NCBI GenBank assembly: GCA_001970855.1
Contig: LSSN01000862.1
Location: 5,763 to 22,917 of the forward strand
Direction of reading: 5' to 3'
DNA: 17,155 bases
From: Smittium culicis
Lineage: Eukaryota > Kickxellomycota > Harpellomycetes > Harpellales > Legeriomycetaceae
Below the pieces are notes generated by a model, which searched no databases, was not told where the DNA came from, and was given only the letters and a program-made list of their open reading frames with translations. The position numbers were made by a program, and so were the translations under genes. Positions 1 to 8,433 of the stretch are shown here, in pieces. The stretch's first letter is position 1. The number at the start of each line of letters is the position of its first letter.

Positions 1-2
1 AA

Positions 3-18
3 GGGGGGGGGGGGGGGG
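3..18. repeat. G16 homopolymer just past the transcription-factor stop
   Basis: Sixteen consecutive G on the plus strand begin 2 nt beyond the TAA of the minus-strand gene, so the transcript strand carries C16 at the start of its 3' UTR. The following TTTAGGGTAAAG resembles a telomere unit only by chance; it is not repeated. Confidence 0.85.
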
Positions 19-19
19 T

Positions 20-2021
20 TTAGGGTAAAGGCTTAATATTGAGGTTTTTGAGATTGACAAGATTTTTGTAATCTTTGAGGAAGAGGTACTCAGCAGTATG
101 CACGGACGAGAAGTTGGCGGAGAAGCAGCATACGAATTTACAGAAAGAAGAGTATTTGGGGACGACCCAGGGGTACAGGTCGTTTTGTGAGATGCTGTAG
201 GCAGCCATTTGGTCGGCTAAGTGAAGGGGCAAATGGTTGTAGCTGAGGAATTCAGCGTTTTTGATTCTGAGGAGGTTACGAATGCACGCGTCGATGAGAG
301 TGTATATGGGCATTAATTTACTCGATGATCTGTAGTTTTTGATGAACTGCTCGTAAACGTCGTAATTTTTGGATTGGTTTTTGATGCTGAGGAAATAAAA
401 ATTGGAGAGGATTGTTAGGGTATGGATTTTCCAGGCAGTCATGTTGTAGCCCCATAATTTCTTTGGAACATTTTTTATTTTCCACGCGAACAAATTTGCG
501 AGTTCTGTGGCTGATTTCAAGCATTCGAGCTTAGCAGTTTTTATCCTTTCAGGGTGTATTAGAGGGTGTTTCATTCTAACAATTTCAGACTGATGGAGTA
601 CGATTTGTAATGTGTGGTATAATTGATGAACAGTGTAGCCGATAGTAGTAAATTCAGCAGTTTTGGCTAAGGAGAAACCAGACAAGATGCTGAAATATAA
701 GTGGTGATCTATGAAAACGGAAGTAGGATATTTAGCATCGATAATATGTTTAAGCGATTTTAAATTTGAATAGAGTTTGATGAAATTGGCGTTAATTTTG
801 TTTTGATCTTTTTTTTTAGATAACCATCTTGTGCTAGAAAAAGCGATAATCTTTGAAAATAACCTATAGATAGCGATTAGTAAAGAAAAGTTGTCAGAGG
901 GGAGATTATTTTTATTATTTTTGTTTTTGTTTGCGTATATGTTTAGCTTTAAAATATCTCTGTCGATATTGTTATACTCGCCGCCATATCTAAAGTAATA
1001 ATCGTCAGTAGGATAGTTTACATTGATGTCTCGTTCATGGATAACAGGGAAACCGATGGTGAAGTTGTAGACACCGTTTACGAAAATGTAATATGTCCAC
1101 CAAACGCGTCTATTAAATTCCATTTCTTCTGGAGAAAGTTTATTGTAATAGTTTTTTTCAGAGTCAAGTTTATAAATTTTATATTTTTTAACGAGCCTAA
1201 AGAAGGTAAAGATGTGTAAAAGTGATTAGTAAATTTATAAAAATATTAACAAAAAGAAAAATATATATATGGGATGAGGGAGATATGGACTAACAGCTGT
1301 GATCGGACTAATGGAAGGTGGGTATGTTTGTTTAAAAAGAAAGGGGGGATAGGGGGTGTATATATTAGATGAGGTTAATAAATAAAAAATTAAGAGATGT
1401 AAATGAATGAGTGAATGGGGATAAAATTACTTGATAGGTAATTCATTTGTTTGACGTCCATATTTTTCCAGTGGTAAATTGAGAGAAGAGAGATGGCCCA
1501 GATGATATGAGGATCAAAGTTACCATTCTCCAATTTAATGAGATTAATCGCAGCATCTGCGTATAAATGGTCGATATTAACGTTTTTTAAATTTAGATTT
1601 TCAGAGATTATATCGGATCCAGCAGCTAGGAAGGAGAATAGAAAGTATTTTGGGAAAAGGTTATGTTTTAGGTTGTGTAGAAAAGAGGGGAGCTTGAGAG
1701 GAATCAACAAGTTTGGGTATTTGAGGAGGATATTTACAGTGATGATTTTGAGGTTTTTGTAGCAGGGGATAGGAAGGTGCGAGCCATTGTCTGCAGAAAT
1801 AAATAAAGAATAAAAAATATGATTAAAATAATTCTAGGATAGCGGTGCTTCGAGGTAAATTTTTAATGTTAAAAATGAGAAAAAGTAGTTGGTATGAACT
1901 CTAAATATCTTAAGCGAGTTTGAAGGGCTAATTTACCGCTACAATCTACTAGGGACATGCTATGTGCAAAATTTTGAAAGCGTATACTATCGATTAGGGT
2001 GTATGTATCGGTTTGGGATGT
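20..2021 (-). CDS. Fungal-specific transcription-factor-domain protein, multi-exon, 5' end unresolved
   Basis: Exons on the minus strand: tentative 1937-2021, then 1431-1790, 1295-1307 (micro-exon) and 20-1196 with a TAA at 20-22. The protein matches the fungal_trans (middle homology) domain of zinc-cluster regulators. Exon 1431-1790 has the start of the domain (NILLKYPNLLIPLKLPSFLH, then a YADAAINL segment and LLSIYHW). The last exon has the hallmark LSPEEMEFNRRVWW, followed by IGFPVIHERDINVNYP, and later LYHTLQIVLH. Donors GTAAAT, GTAATT and GTTAGT and acceptors CAG, TAG and TAG keep frame throughout. I found no Cys6 zinc cluster upstream, so the DNA-binding part is in an unseen exon or absent. 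Codons are AT-rich and the protein is rich in Asn, Lys and Tyr, unlike the neighbouring SEC72 and SLX1. Targets cannot be inferred. The domain call is firm; the 5' structure is not. Confidence 0.82.
1295..1307 (-). other. 13-nt micro-exon of the transcription-factor gene
   Basis: On the minus strand, TAG ends the upstream intron (1308-1430) and GTTAGT begins the next one (1197-1294), leaving 13 nt. Exon 1431-1790 ends with one spare base and the last exon begins with one spare base, so splicing them directly breaks the frame. Adding these 13 nt restores it and reads YLSIRSQLLVKKYKIYKLD. That aligns without gaps to the YLGIAIRLA..LGLHRD segment usual in this domain family. An alternative in-frame splice to a CAG ending at 1129 would delete about 30 conserved-position residues. 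Confidence 0.65.
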
Positions 2022-2579
2022 TCAGTAATATAGAAACTAGTATTTTATGCTCGTTGGATTATTCGTGTTGTAATTCAATAATAGAGTGGAAAAGATAAAT
2101 AGGCGATTATAGAGTTGTGAAGATATGGAATTTTTTCGGAAGTATGATTAATAAAAGACAAGTATGGTAAGAACAGTATAAGATTAAATGCTAGATGATA
2201 GAGATTATTGCAAAGAGTTTGATGGGTGCAGGTTTATGGAGAGGAAGATAAATAGAAAGGGGTTAAATTAGCTAGTGACTGTATGGGATATAAATAAGTA
2301 AAGAGGCATATAATTGAACCAGGTATATAGCTATAAGAGAAGATTCAGCAGATTATATATACTGATTGAATTTATTTTCGAGTACCAAGAAACTGATTCT
2401 TATAGTAGTCGCTTTTGGAAGGCTAAAAAAAAAATAGTCACAATTTAAAAATGGAGTAAATCGCTTCAATTTATGTAATGGAATAGTCATCAAGCTAAAA
2501 AGAATCAAGAAAAAGTAATGGATACGTTTGAAAATCGTAGGCGGAATTTAGCTAATCCGATCCATATTTTAGCGAAAGA

Positions 2580-2649
2580 AAAAAAAAAGTAACCAACTGC
2601 AGTAGATCCTTCATGCAGTATCCCAAATTTGGACCGTTACTTTTTTTTT
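2580..2649. repeat. Perfect 14-bp inverted repeat with 42-nt loop holding a CArG box
   Basis: Left arm 2580-2593 (A9 then GTAAC) pairs exactly with right arm 2636-2649 (GTTAC then T9). The loop contains the 7-base direct repeat TGCAGTA (2598-2604 and 2614-2620) and the palindrome CCAAATTTGG at 2623-2632. That palindrome fits the CC(A/T)6GG consensus for MADS-box factors such as Mcm1/SRF. Much of the arm pairing is A/T homopolymer, which weakens its significance. It could be a small MITE remnant, an extruding hairpin or a regulatory site for the transcription-factor gene. Confidence 0.5.
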
Positions 2650-3020
2650 AATGGTGATTAAATTTAGTGTACCAAAGGCCAAAATATAGCATATTGGCGC
2701 TTTTGGGCATTATTGATCCAGAGCCAAAAAAAAAAAGCGATTATTTGCATTAGCTGATGTCAGCATTTACAAACAAAATATAGCCTTTTTGAGACAAAAG
2801 TGAAATTGGGATAGTTGACACCCTAAAAAGTAGAAACAGTGCCTAATAACTAATAAAAGAAAAGGTTTTAAGCTACTCGATCCACTCCGGAAACAATTAT
2901 TCTATGCTAAACAATACTTGCTATGTGTATAATACCAGCCTGAAAGCAGTGGAGTTTCTGCATAGAAGAGCATAGAGGAATGGGAAATGTTGAGGCAGCT
3001 AAAATTAAAACCAAGCTGTT

Positions 3021-3079
3021 TATCACAATGGCAGCTTTTTTATAAAAGCCGCTAGTCTAAAATAGAATCCATTGTGATA
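3021..3079. repeat. Perfect 11-bp inverted repeat
   Basis: TATCACAATGG at 3021-3031 is repeated in inverted orientation as CCATTGTGATA at 3069-3079, around a 37-nt loop. The arms are mixed sequence rather than homopolymer, so chance is a weaker explanation than for most inverted repeats here. No coding or known RNA element overlaps it. Confidence 0.5.
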
Positions 3080-3655
3080 TCTAATTACTATAAGCATACT
3101 AACAAATTTGTAGAAAGTAGACAAACTGAAAAAAAAAAAAAAACAAACAAAAGTATAAAAGCATCCCAAATATACAAAATATTTAACAGGTACAGAAGGC
3201 TAATAAATGAGGATACGATTTAAAAAAAAATTCAATAAAGGCAATAATGTGGGGAGGTGGAGTTTTATTGCTTTTTTTTATCTCTTCTCACTCAACATAT
3301 ATAGAATATGTATGCTTATATAAGTTACCGAAAGCTGGCAAGCACTAACCAAAAAAAATATAAATTAAAACCCAACAATTAATCGACGAGTTCTTAAATT
3401 AACTCTAATTTTTGATCAATTTTTTGATGCACCATTAATTTTTATATACTAACCTTAATGGTTTCTAATACCAAACTAAAATATGCACTTTCTGGGGAAA
3501 AAAATGCAATATATATGCTGACTTAAAATGTAGGAGCTAGTCTTCTTTTCTTGCTTTAATTTTTTTCATAATAATACCGATCATCACAGTAATATATACC
3601 TTAACACTTACCATCTCAAAATTAGGATTATACTTGAGTGCTGTGAATACCAAAC

Positions 3656-3672
3656 TATATATATATATATAT
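3656..3672. repeat. AT dinucleotide microsatellite
   Basis: A run of alternating T and A of about 17 nt lies in the spacer downstream of SEC72. Confidence 0.8.
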
Positions 3673-3959
3673 TAATGATAAGCAAATTTTAGCTTAGCTT
3701 TAAGCATTAAATGCAAATAAGTGGATAGAGTGTAGCAGAATATTACAAAAATGGGTGAATTAGTATTTATTTGGATTTAGAATACTAAATTTTTGTAAGA
3801 AAACAGGAACTGCAGTGTGGTTAAGAAATGAAATATAATAAAAAAGCTCAAAAGGAGTGTAAAGAGTGAGGAGATAGTAAAAGTACTACAAGAAAAAAAA
3901 ATTATAAAAAAAAGTGGAAAAAGGGGATAAAGGAGAAGGAAAGGAGGAGATAAAGCTGC

Positions 3960-4595
3960 TCAAATCATGAGGAGGGCGTTATCGAGGGCAACTTTCGCTT
4001 CGTTGCCGCCGGTATCGAATATGATCGCGAGTCTCAAGCTGTCAACGGCCTCCTTGTACCTGCCCATTCCAAGCAGAGCTTTACCGCGCCTGAAGTGGCC
4101 CTTGCCCCAGTTGCGCTTCAGCCGCACAACAATCTCGCTGTCCCAAAACGCCTCCGCGAACTTCCCGAGCTCCAGGAAACACGCCGCGCGGTTGCAGAAC
4201 AGCACGCTTGTCTCGTCCGCGATCAGCTGCCCGCTGTCCCACGGCGGTCGCTGGTTGCTCAGTGCCAGTGCCTCCGTGTACTTCTTCGCCGCCTCTGCAA
4301 AATGTTTCGTGCGGAACAAATTGTTGCCGTCCGTCTTCAAGCTCTGGATCTGCTTCATCAGCTCGGGATTCGGGCTTGGAATCCCATTCCCATTATGCTC
4401 CATCTGCCTTGTTAAGAAATTCGATAGCGAGTAGTCTGCTATGCACTCACCGCACACCTGCTTCGTATGTTTCTTGCAATGCAATACCTGGTCCACCAGA
4501 ACCATGTTCTCGTACCCTGCTAGCTCGATCTTTGGCGCATCGTCTTTCGTTGGAAACGTCGGGCGCGATCCATATGGTTTTGTCTCGAGTGTCAT
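3960..4595 (-). CDS. SEC72: Sec72-like TPR protein of the Sec63 translocon complex
   Basis: A single exon encodes 211 aa. Sec72 is a cytosolic subunit of the fungal Sec62/63 complex that helps post-translational import of proteins into the ER and contacts Hsp70 or ribosomes through its TPRs. The N-terminal part has a Cys/His cluster (C40-x2-H43, C48-x2-C51) of the kind seen in many fungal Sec72 proteins, just before the TPRs. The TPR region has three units: about 87-120 (GNNLF..AEAAKKYTEAL), 129-162 (LFCNRAACFLELGKFAEAFWD) and 163-196 (GKGHFRRGKALLGMGRYKEAVDSL). Length fits the family. The start is the ATG at 4593-4595 and the stop is TGA. Codons are clearly GC-rich at third positions, in sharp contrast to the flanks. 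Other TPR co-chaperones are the main alternative; the Cys cluster and length favour Sec72. Confidence 0.82.
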   Translation of the reverse strand: MTLETKPYGSRPTFPTKDDAPKIELAGYENMVLVDQVLHCKKHTKQVCGECIADYSLSNFLTRQMEHNGNGIPSPNPELMKQIQSLKTDGNNLFRTKHFAEAAKKYTEALALSNQRPPWDSGQLIADETSVLFCNRAACFLELGKFAEAFWDSEIVVRLKRNWGKGHFRRGKALLGMGRYKEAVDSLRLAIIFDTGGNEAKVALDNALLMI

Positions 4596-5172
4596 CCTTC
4601 CACTACTACTTTAAAAAATGTATATACTTTTGTTCAAAAGACAAATTAAAAAAAATGATTTAAGAATAGATGCGGATACAGTCTTTTATAAAAAAAATTA
4701 ACGTGGCAGAAATGTTTATAAAAGAATATATATCGCTGCATTTCAAATTTTTATTATTTTTCTCTACATTTTTGCGTTTCTATTATTAACTTTTTTTTCT
4801 CTATTAATATTATAGTTTTTATTTTACGTATCGGCTACTCATTGGCTACTTTCCAAAATCTCAGCACGCTTTCAATTCTTAAAACTAAGCCTTCATCCAA
4901 TCATAATCATTGATACAAATAGTCTATTGGCCTTTACTGCACATATTACAGCGAGATTGAATTAATTGGACACTTTGAATAAATAGGAAAAAATCCATAC
5001 ACTGATTCGCCCAGTATATTATAATTGATACACAGCTCTAGAAAATGGCCAATAGAAATATAGCATAAACCAATTAAAGAAAAAGATTGTTTTTAAAACA
5101 AAGGAAAAATATGTATAGTAAAAGTCTAAAGAAATAAATATAATAGAGTATAAAAATATGGTGATATAAACA
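4596..5172. promoter_or_regulatory. Spacer between SLX1 and SEC72 with five CCAAT-type boxes
   Basis: No gene is supported here. This holds the SEC72 promoter and the SLX1 3' end. CCAAT pentamers occur in either orientation at 4841-4845, 4897-4901, 4926-4930, 5049-5053 and 5070-5074. Two form the perfect inverted pair CTATTGGCC (4924-4932) and GGCCAATAG (5047-5055). CCAAT is the known site of the fungal Hap2/3/5 (NF-Y) complex; binding here is an inference. The 250 bp nearest the SEC72 start are T-rich on the plus strand, which is A-rich on the transcript strand. Confidence 0.45.
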
Positions 5173-6499
5173 TTATAGAGGAGGTGCAATGATTGAGTGG
5201 ATGTACTCTTTGGCCGCAACGCCCCAGTTGATCAAGTGACCGCACCTCGCGCACCCAACGTCCACAGATACCAGTGTATTCCCTGGACTATACTTGACAC
5301 ACTCTCCGTTGTAGTTGGACGGTGTGGTGCGAAGGCAGTACAAATGCAAAAACGATTTGCAGCTGCTGTTCTTGCATCTTGTGTACGGAACTTCTGCCTT
5401 TAAAGAGAAAATAAATTAAAAAAAATAATCCATTAATAATTGTAGCTATCAAAAAGAAATTTACGTAGGTGGTAAATTTGCAAGGAATGGAGGAATGCAA
5501 AGTTACCTTTATAGAGTCTGCGCACAAGTAGCACGCGCTGTTTGCATCAAACTCCAATACGTTAATGTCTATATTATCAATATACAGATAAAGATAAAAT
5601 AGTTGCAAAAAGTCAGCCTTTTAAAATCGCTTCCAGCCCTTTATTTATTAAAAAATAATAAGGAAAAAGTGCTTTGCTTACCTATATCCCTCAGTTTGTC
5701 CAGATAAAGTTTTGGTATATCAGCAACGGAGACGCTGATATGGTCAGGGAAGTACGGCCTTATAGCCTTTTGCTTGAACACCCCGTACACATGGTCGTCC
5801 TGAAAACACACATGCAGCGGCCATAAACTGAACGGCCGCAGGAACAATATCACTGAAAGCGCCTCCAGCTTGCCGAAATACGACTCTTTCCACTTCTTCA
5901 GCACCTGCACCTTCTTCGCCGCCACGTAGCTGAAATAGTCTTCCTTCTCTATCCCTGCCATGCCTGCTTGACGCCGCTCTAGCCCTTCAACACCACTGCT
6001 GCTTTTATCCATCGACGCCACTGGTATCCGCTTGAACTTGAGCGAATTTTGTGGGTGCTGCAGCGCATACTCAAACTACGTATACAAATATAGTTTGATT
6101 TATATTTTTTTTTATAGCTTCTTTTATCGTTTGTTTACCTGCAGTGCTGCAAAATCGGTCGGAAACCCATAAACAATCGCCTTCATTTCCCTAATCACAA
6201 CAAAAAAAAACTATATTTTACTTTAAATGAAACTAAAAATATAAAATAGTTAGGATAAGAATCCTGTATCAAAAAAAAAAAAAGAAAAAAAGAACTGGTT
6301 GGAGATGATCTTACCATGGCCTGTTTCTCGAGGTCTTATAAGCCCCGCCTTTCTTCTCGCCATTATGCTGCCTCAGTCTATTAATCGGATTGTTCGTCTT
6401 GCCGACATATACGTACCCATGCCTACCAACCTTACTTGATTGCAAAATGTACACGCAGTTGAAGTCTTTGAATTCGTTCCTCTTCGCGCAAAAGCTCAT
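5173..6499 (-). CDS. SLX1: Slx1 structure-specific endonuclease (GIY-YIG plus zinc finger), five exons
   Basis: Exons 6315-6499, 6139-6190, 5682-6075, 5507-5568 and 5173-5397 join to 918 nt, or 305 aa plus stop. Slx1 is the catalytic subunit of Slx1-Slx4, which cuts branched DNA such as Holliday junctions and flaps in the nucleus. The GIY-YIG nuclease fills the N-terminus: VYIL at 16-19, YVG at 31-33, R41, QHNG at 44-47 and PWEM at 61-64, where R41 and E63 match the catalytic Arg and Glu. GFP and FE.A.QHP follow at 70-87, and FSLWPLHVCF at 161-170. The C-terminal Zn module has C223-x2-C226, C239, C244, H249, C252 and C280-x2-C283 before NWG. All four introns are GT-AG (109-124 nt except one of 63 nt) with matching phases. 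The first contains CTAAC, a likely branch point. SLX4 is not in the window. Confidence 0.95.
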
Positions 6500-7081
6500 T
6501 CTCTATAAACTTTGCTTTATGTTCTAGGCGAATGAAAAGGAAATATATTGCTCTTATTTTAGGTAATATATATTCAAAAAAGCTGAAAATAATACTTAAT
6601 TTTGTGATCTAAGAAATCTTAATTTTGTTTCAATACTTCAATAAAAACAAATCAATGTATGCAAAAAATCATAAAATTATGCATTTAGAATACATATAAT
6701 TCTATAGTCTATCAAAAAAAAAAAAAGTTCTCAGTATCAACTTTTCTGCGAACTATAGCGTATGCCAAAAAATACCATAATTCCACAGATAAACACAACC
6801 ATCATCTTCAGATACGTATATTAATATCTACCCATTAGGCATATAGAAATGCCTTTATACTTTATAGATATTTTTTTCCTGCTATAGAATTACGAATCTA
6901 TAAAACTAAATTTTACTTTATAAAGATTCATTAAGAGTGTAAAATAAAAACGCCCAAAAAACAAATTTTTAAGCATTGAAACAATAAAAAAAAAAATCAT
7001 ATATTTGTAAATAAAAATATAAAAATCCAAGTCTTTCTAAGTCTCCAACACCGCACCCCAGTATGCGCTATAATATAAAAA
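6500..7081. other. Spacer upstream of SLX1
   Basis: No gene is supported. It holds the SLX1 promoter and the NUC1 3' end. The sequence is strongly AT-rich with A runs near 6715-6726, and no CCAAT pair or inverted repeat stands out. The first 80 nt past the NUC1 stop contain an open stretch in another frame that is only a shadow. Confidence 0.6.
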
Positions 7082-8433
7082 TTAGTTGATGTATCTAGGA
7101 TCCGGCCGGACTTTGCACACTGTGTGCTTGCACAGTTCGCCAACAGACCCGCTGTTCCGATCAACGGACGAGAACAAGTCAAGCCCAGAAGCGCGTTCAA
7201 CGGCCTCGATCGGCGTGATGAAACTTTCGAGCGGAGTTTCGTTGAGCACTTTAGAGTTCGGCACCACAAACGCCTGCATCAAGTGCTTGCCCGCGCCCTG
7301 CTGCACCTGCTGGTACTCGCTATCGGTCGCCAGCACGGCCTTGAAGAAATGCGTCGGCACCGCGATGTTCGGCGGGTTCCCAATAACTTCGTACCGCACC
7401 GTCCACTTCTTCGTAGTCTCGTCGTAGCTCGGCAAGTACAGCGGGCCCGTAACCACATACACGTGCTTATACCGTTGCGTCAGATCCCGCACAAACGTCT
7501 CGAAAAACGCCCAGTAGTGGCGGTTGAACCCTTCGCCTACCTGCGGGCTTATGTTCGTCAGCATGAACGTCTCGTCCATCGCTTGCTGGCTAATCTTGCA
7601 ATTGCCCGCTGGCGCCATGTGGCCGCGGTCGTACCCGCTCCGGAAATAGTCGCTCAGCAACGACCGGTTCTTCTTCGGAATCGACGTGTCCTCGCGGAAC
7701 TTGGACTCCTTACGATCCCCTGGCCCTCTCAACGTATCCTTCGTCAAATGCTCTGCCACCTATTGATTATTATTATTATTTATTTTTTTATATTTGGGCA
7801 AGCACGCATCGAAGTACAAAAAATTTAACTTGCTATTATATATAGGAAAAGACGCGTTTGCTACTAAATAACATACCCAGTTCGGATTCTTGAGCATTCG
7901 GTTGTAAGAGTAAGCATACGATTCACGGACCCCAAAATCGTTTATAGGACCTAATACATTTATAATGGTCCGCATAAATAATCAGCCGCATTGACAAAAA
8001 AAAAGCAGATCAAAAAGACAAATAAAAAAAAAAAAAAAAGAGCTACATCTTTGCACAAAATTTGCAAAAGAGAGGGAAAAAAAATTTTTTTTTTTATATG
8101 TAAGCAAATAAAGAAAATCTAACCTGGAAATCCGTACTGGAGCGATTCCTTGCCGCCAGTACCTTTCCTAGGGCCAGCAACGTTGTCGGGCTGGCCGCCG
8201 CCCTTATACACAACGAGCGCCATATTGTTGTTGGTAGTGCTAGTTCCGCTCATACTGCTCGTTTGGCCCTCCATCTCTTTAGCAAGAATTATGGGCTCCC
8301 CATATCGCATGTCGTGCTGATCAGTCGGCGCCGTGTTTGTGCTGGCTTTGTTGCGCAAGTACATGAAGTACGCGCTGACTGCGCCGCCTGTAAGGAAACT
8401 GCCGCCAAAGAGTGCTGCCGGCTTCGAGATCAT
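7082..8433 (-). CDS. NUC1: Mitochondrial DNA/RNA non-specific endonuclease (EndoG/Nuc1), three exons
   Basis: Exons 8124-8433, 7877-7950 and 7082-7759 join to 1062 nt, or 353 aa plus TAA. Nuc1/EndoG is a mitochondrial intermembrane-space nuclease of the beta-beta-alpha-metal family that degrades DNA and RNA, acting in mtDNA turnover and cell death. The N-terminus (about residues 1-26) is an uncharged, Gly/Ala-rich segment suited to a signal anchor. QYGFPG, GPINDFGVRESYAYSYN and NWVAEHLT match the family across both splice sites. The catalytic DRGH motif is at 172-175, the metal-ligand Asn in FNRHYW at 207, and E215 follows. Introns of 173 nt (donor GTTAGA) and 117 nt (donor GTATGT) both end in TAG and keep frame. 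Length is typical. Residues about 30-95, before the YGFPG motif, are low in complexity (Ser/Thr/Asn/Gly) and look like a linker. Confidence 0.95.

Larger units (their letters stand above)
2022..3959. other. AT-rich spacer between the transcription-factor gene and SEC72
   Basis: No supported gene lies in these 1.9 kb. The longest open stretches are short and give no recognisable domain. A scan for the CX2CX6C spacing of a zinc cluster on the minus strand was negative by eye. The spacer should hold the promoter, and perhaps missing 5' exons, of the transcription-factor gene, plus the 3' flank of SEC72. It contains two clear hairpin-forming inverted repeats (2580-2649 and 3021-3079), a short GCTGA/TCAGC hairpin near 2753-2764, an AT dinucleotide tract and many A runs of 8-14 nt. 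Confidence 0.7.

Noticed and set aside
1..40. Possible telomere at the window edge (G run then TTTAGGGTAAAG)
   Set aside because: The TTAGGG-like unit occurs once, is inside the coding end of the transcription-factor gene, and is not in tandem.
1390..1710. Stand-alone small protein on the minus strand
   Set aside because: It has only a TTG at its apparent start and its sequence is the first half of the fungal_trans domain; it is an exon of the transcription-factor gene.
2101..2270. Open stretch of about 52 codons on the minus strand with two Cys, considered as a zinc-cluster exon
   Set aside because: Cys spacing is wrong for Zn2Cys6, there is no basic linker, and no splice sites fit.
6311..6499. 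Stand-alone 62-aa GIY-YIG protein, for example a homing-type or UvrC-like fragment
   Set aside because: The TG/GTAAGA donor joins it in frame to downstream exons that complete a full SLX1.
7086..7828. Long open frames on the plus strand opposite NUC1, and similar ones opposite SEC72
   Set aside because: They are antisense shadows of GC-rich coding exons with no domain of their own.
7760..7975. Stand-alone 71-aa protein on the minus strand
   Set aside because: Only 7877-7950 is real, as NUC1 exon 2; the rest is flanking intron sequence.
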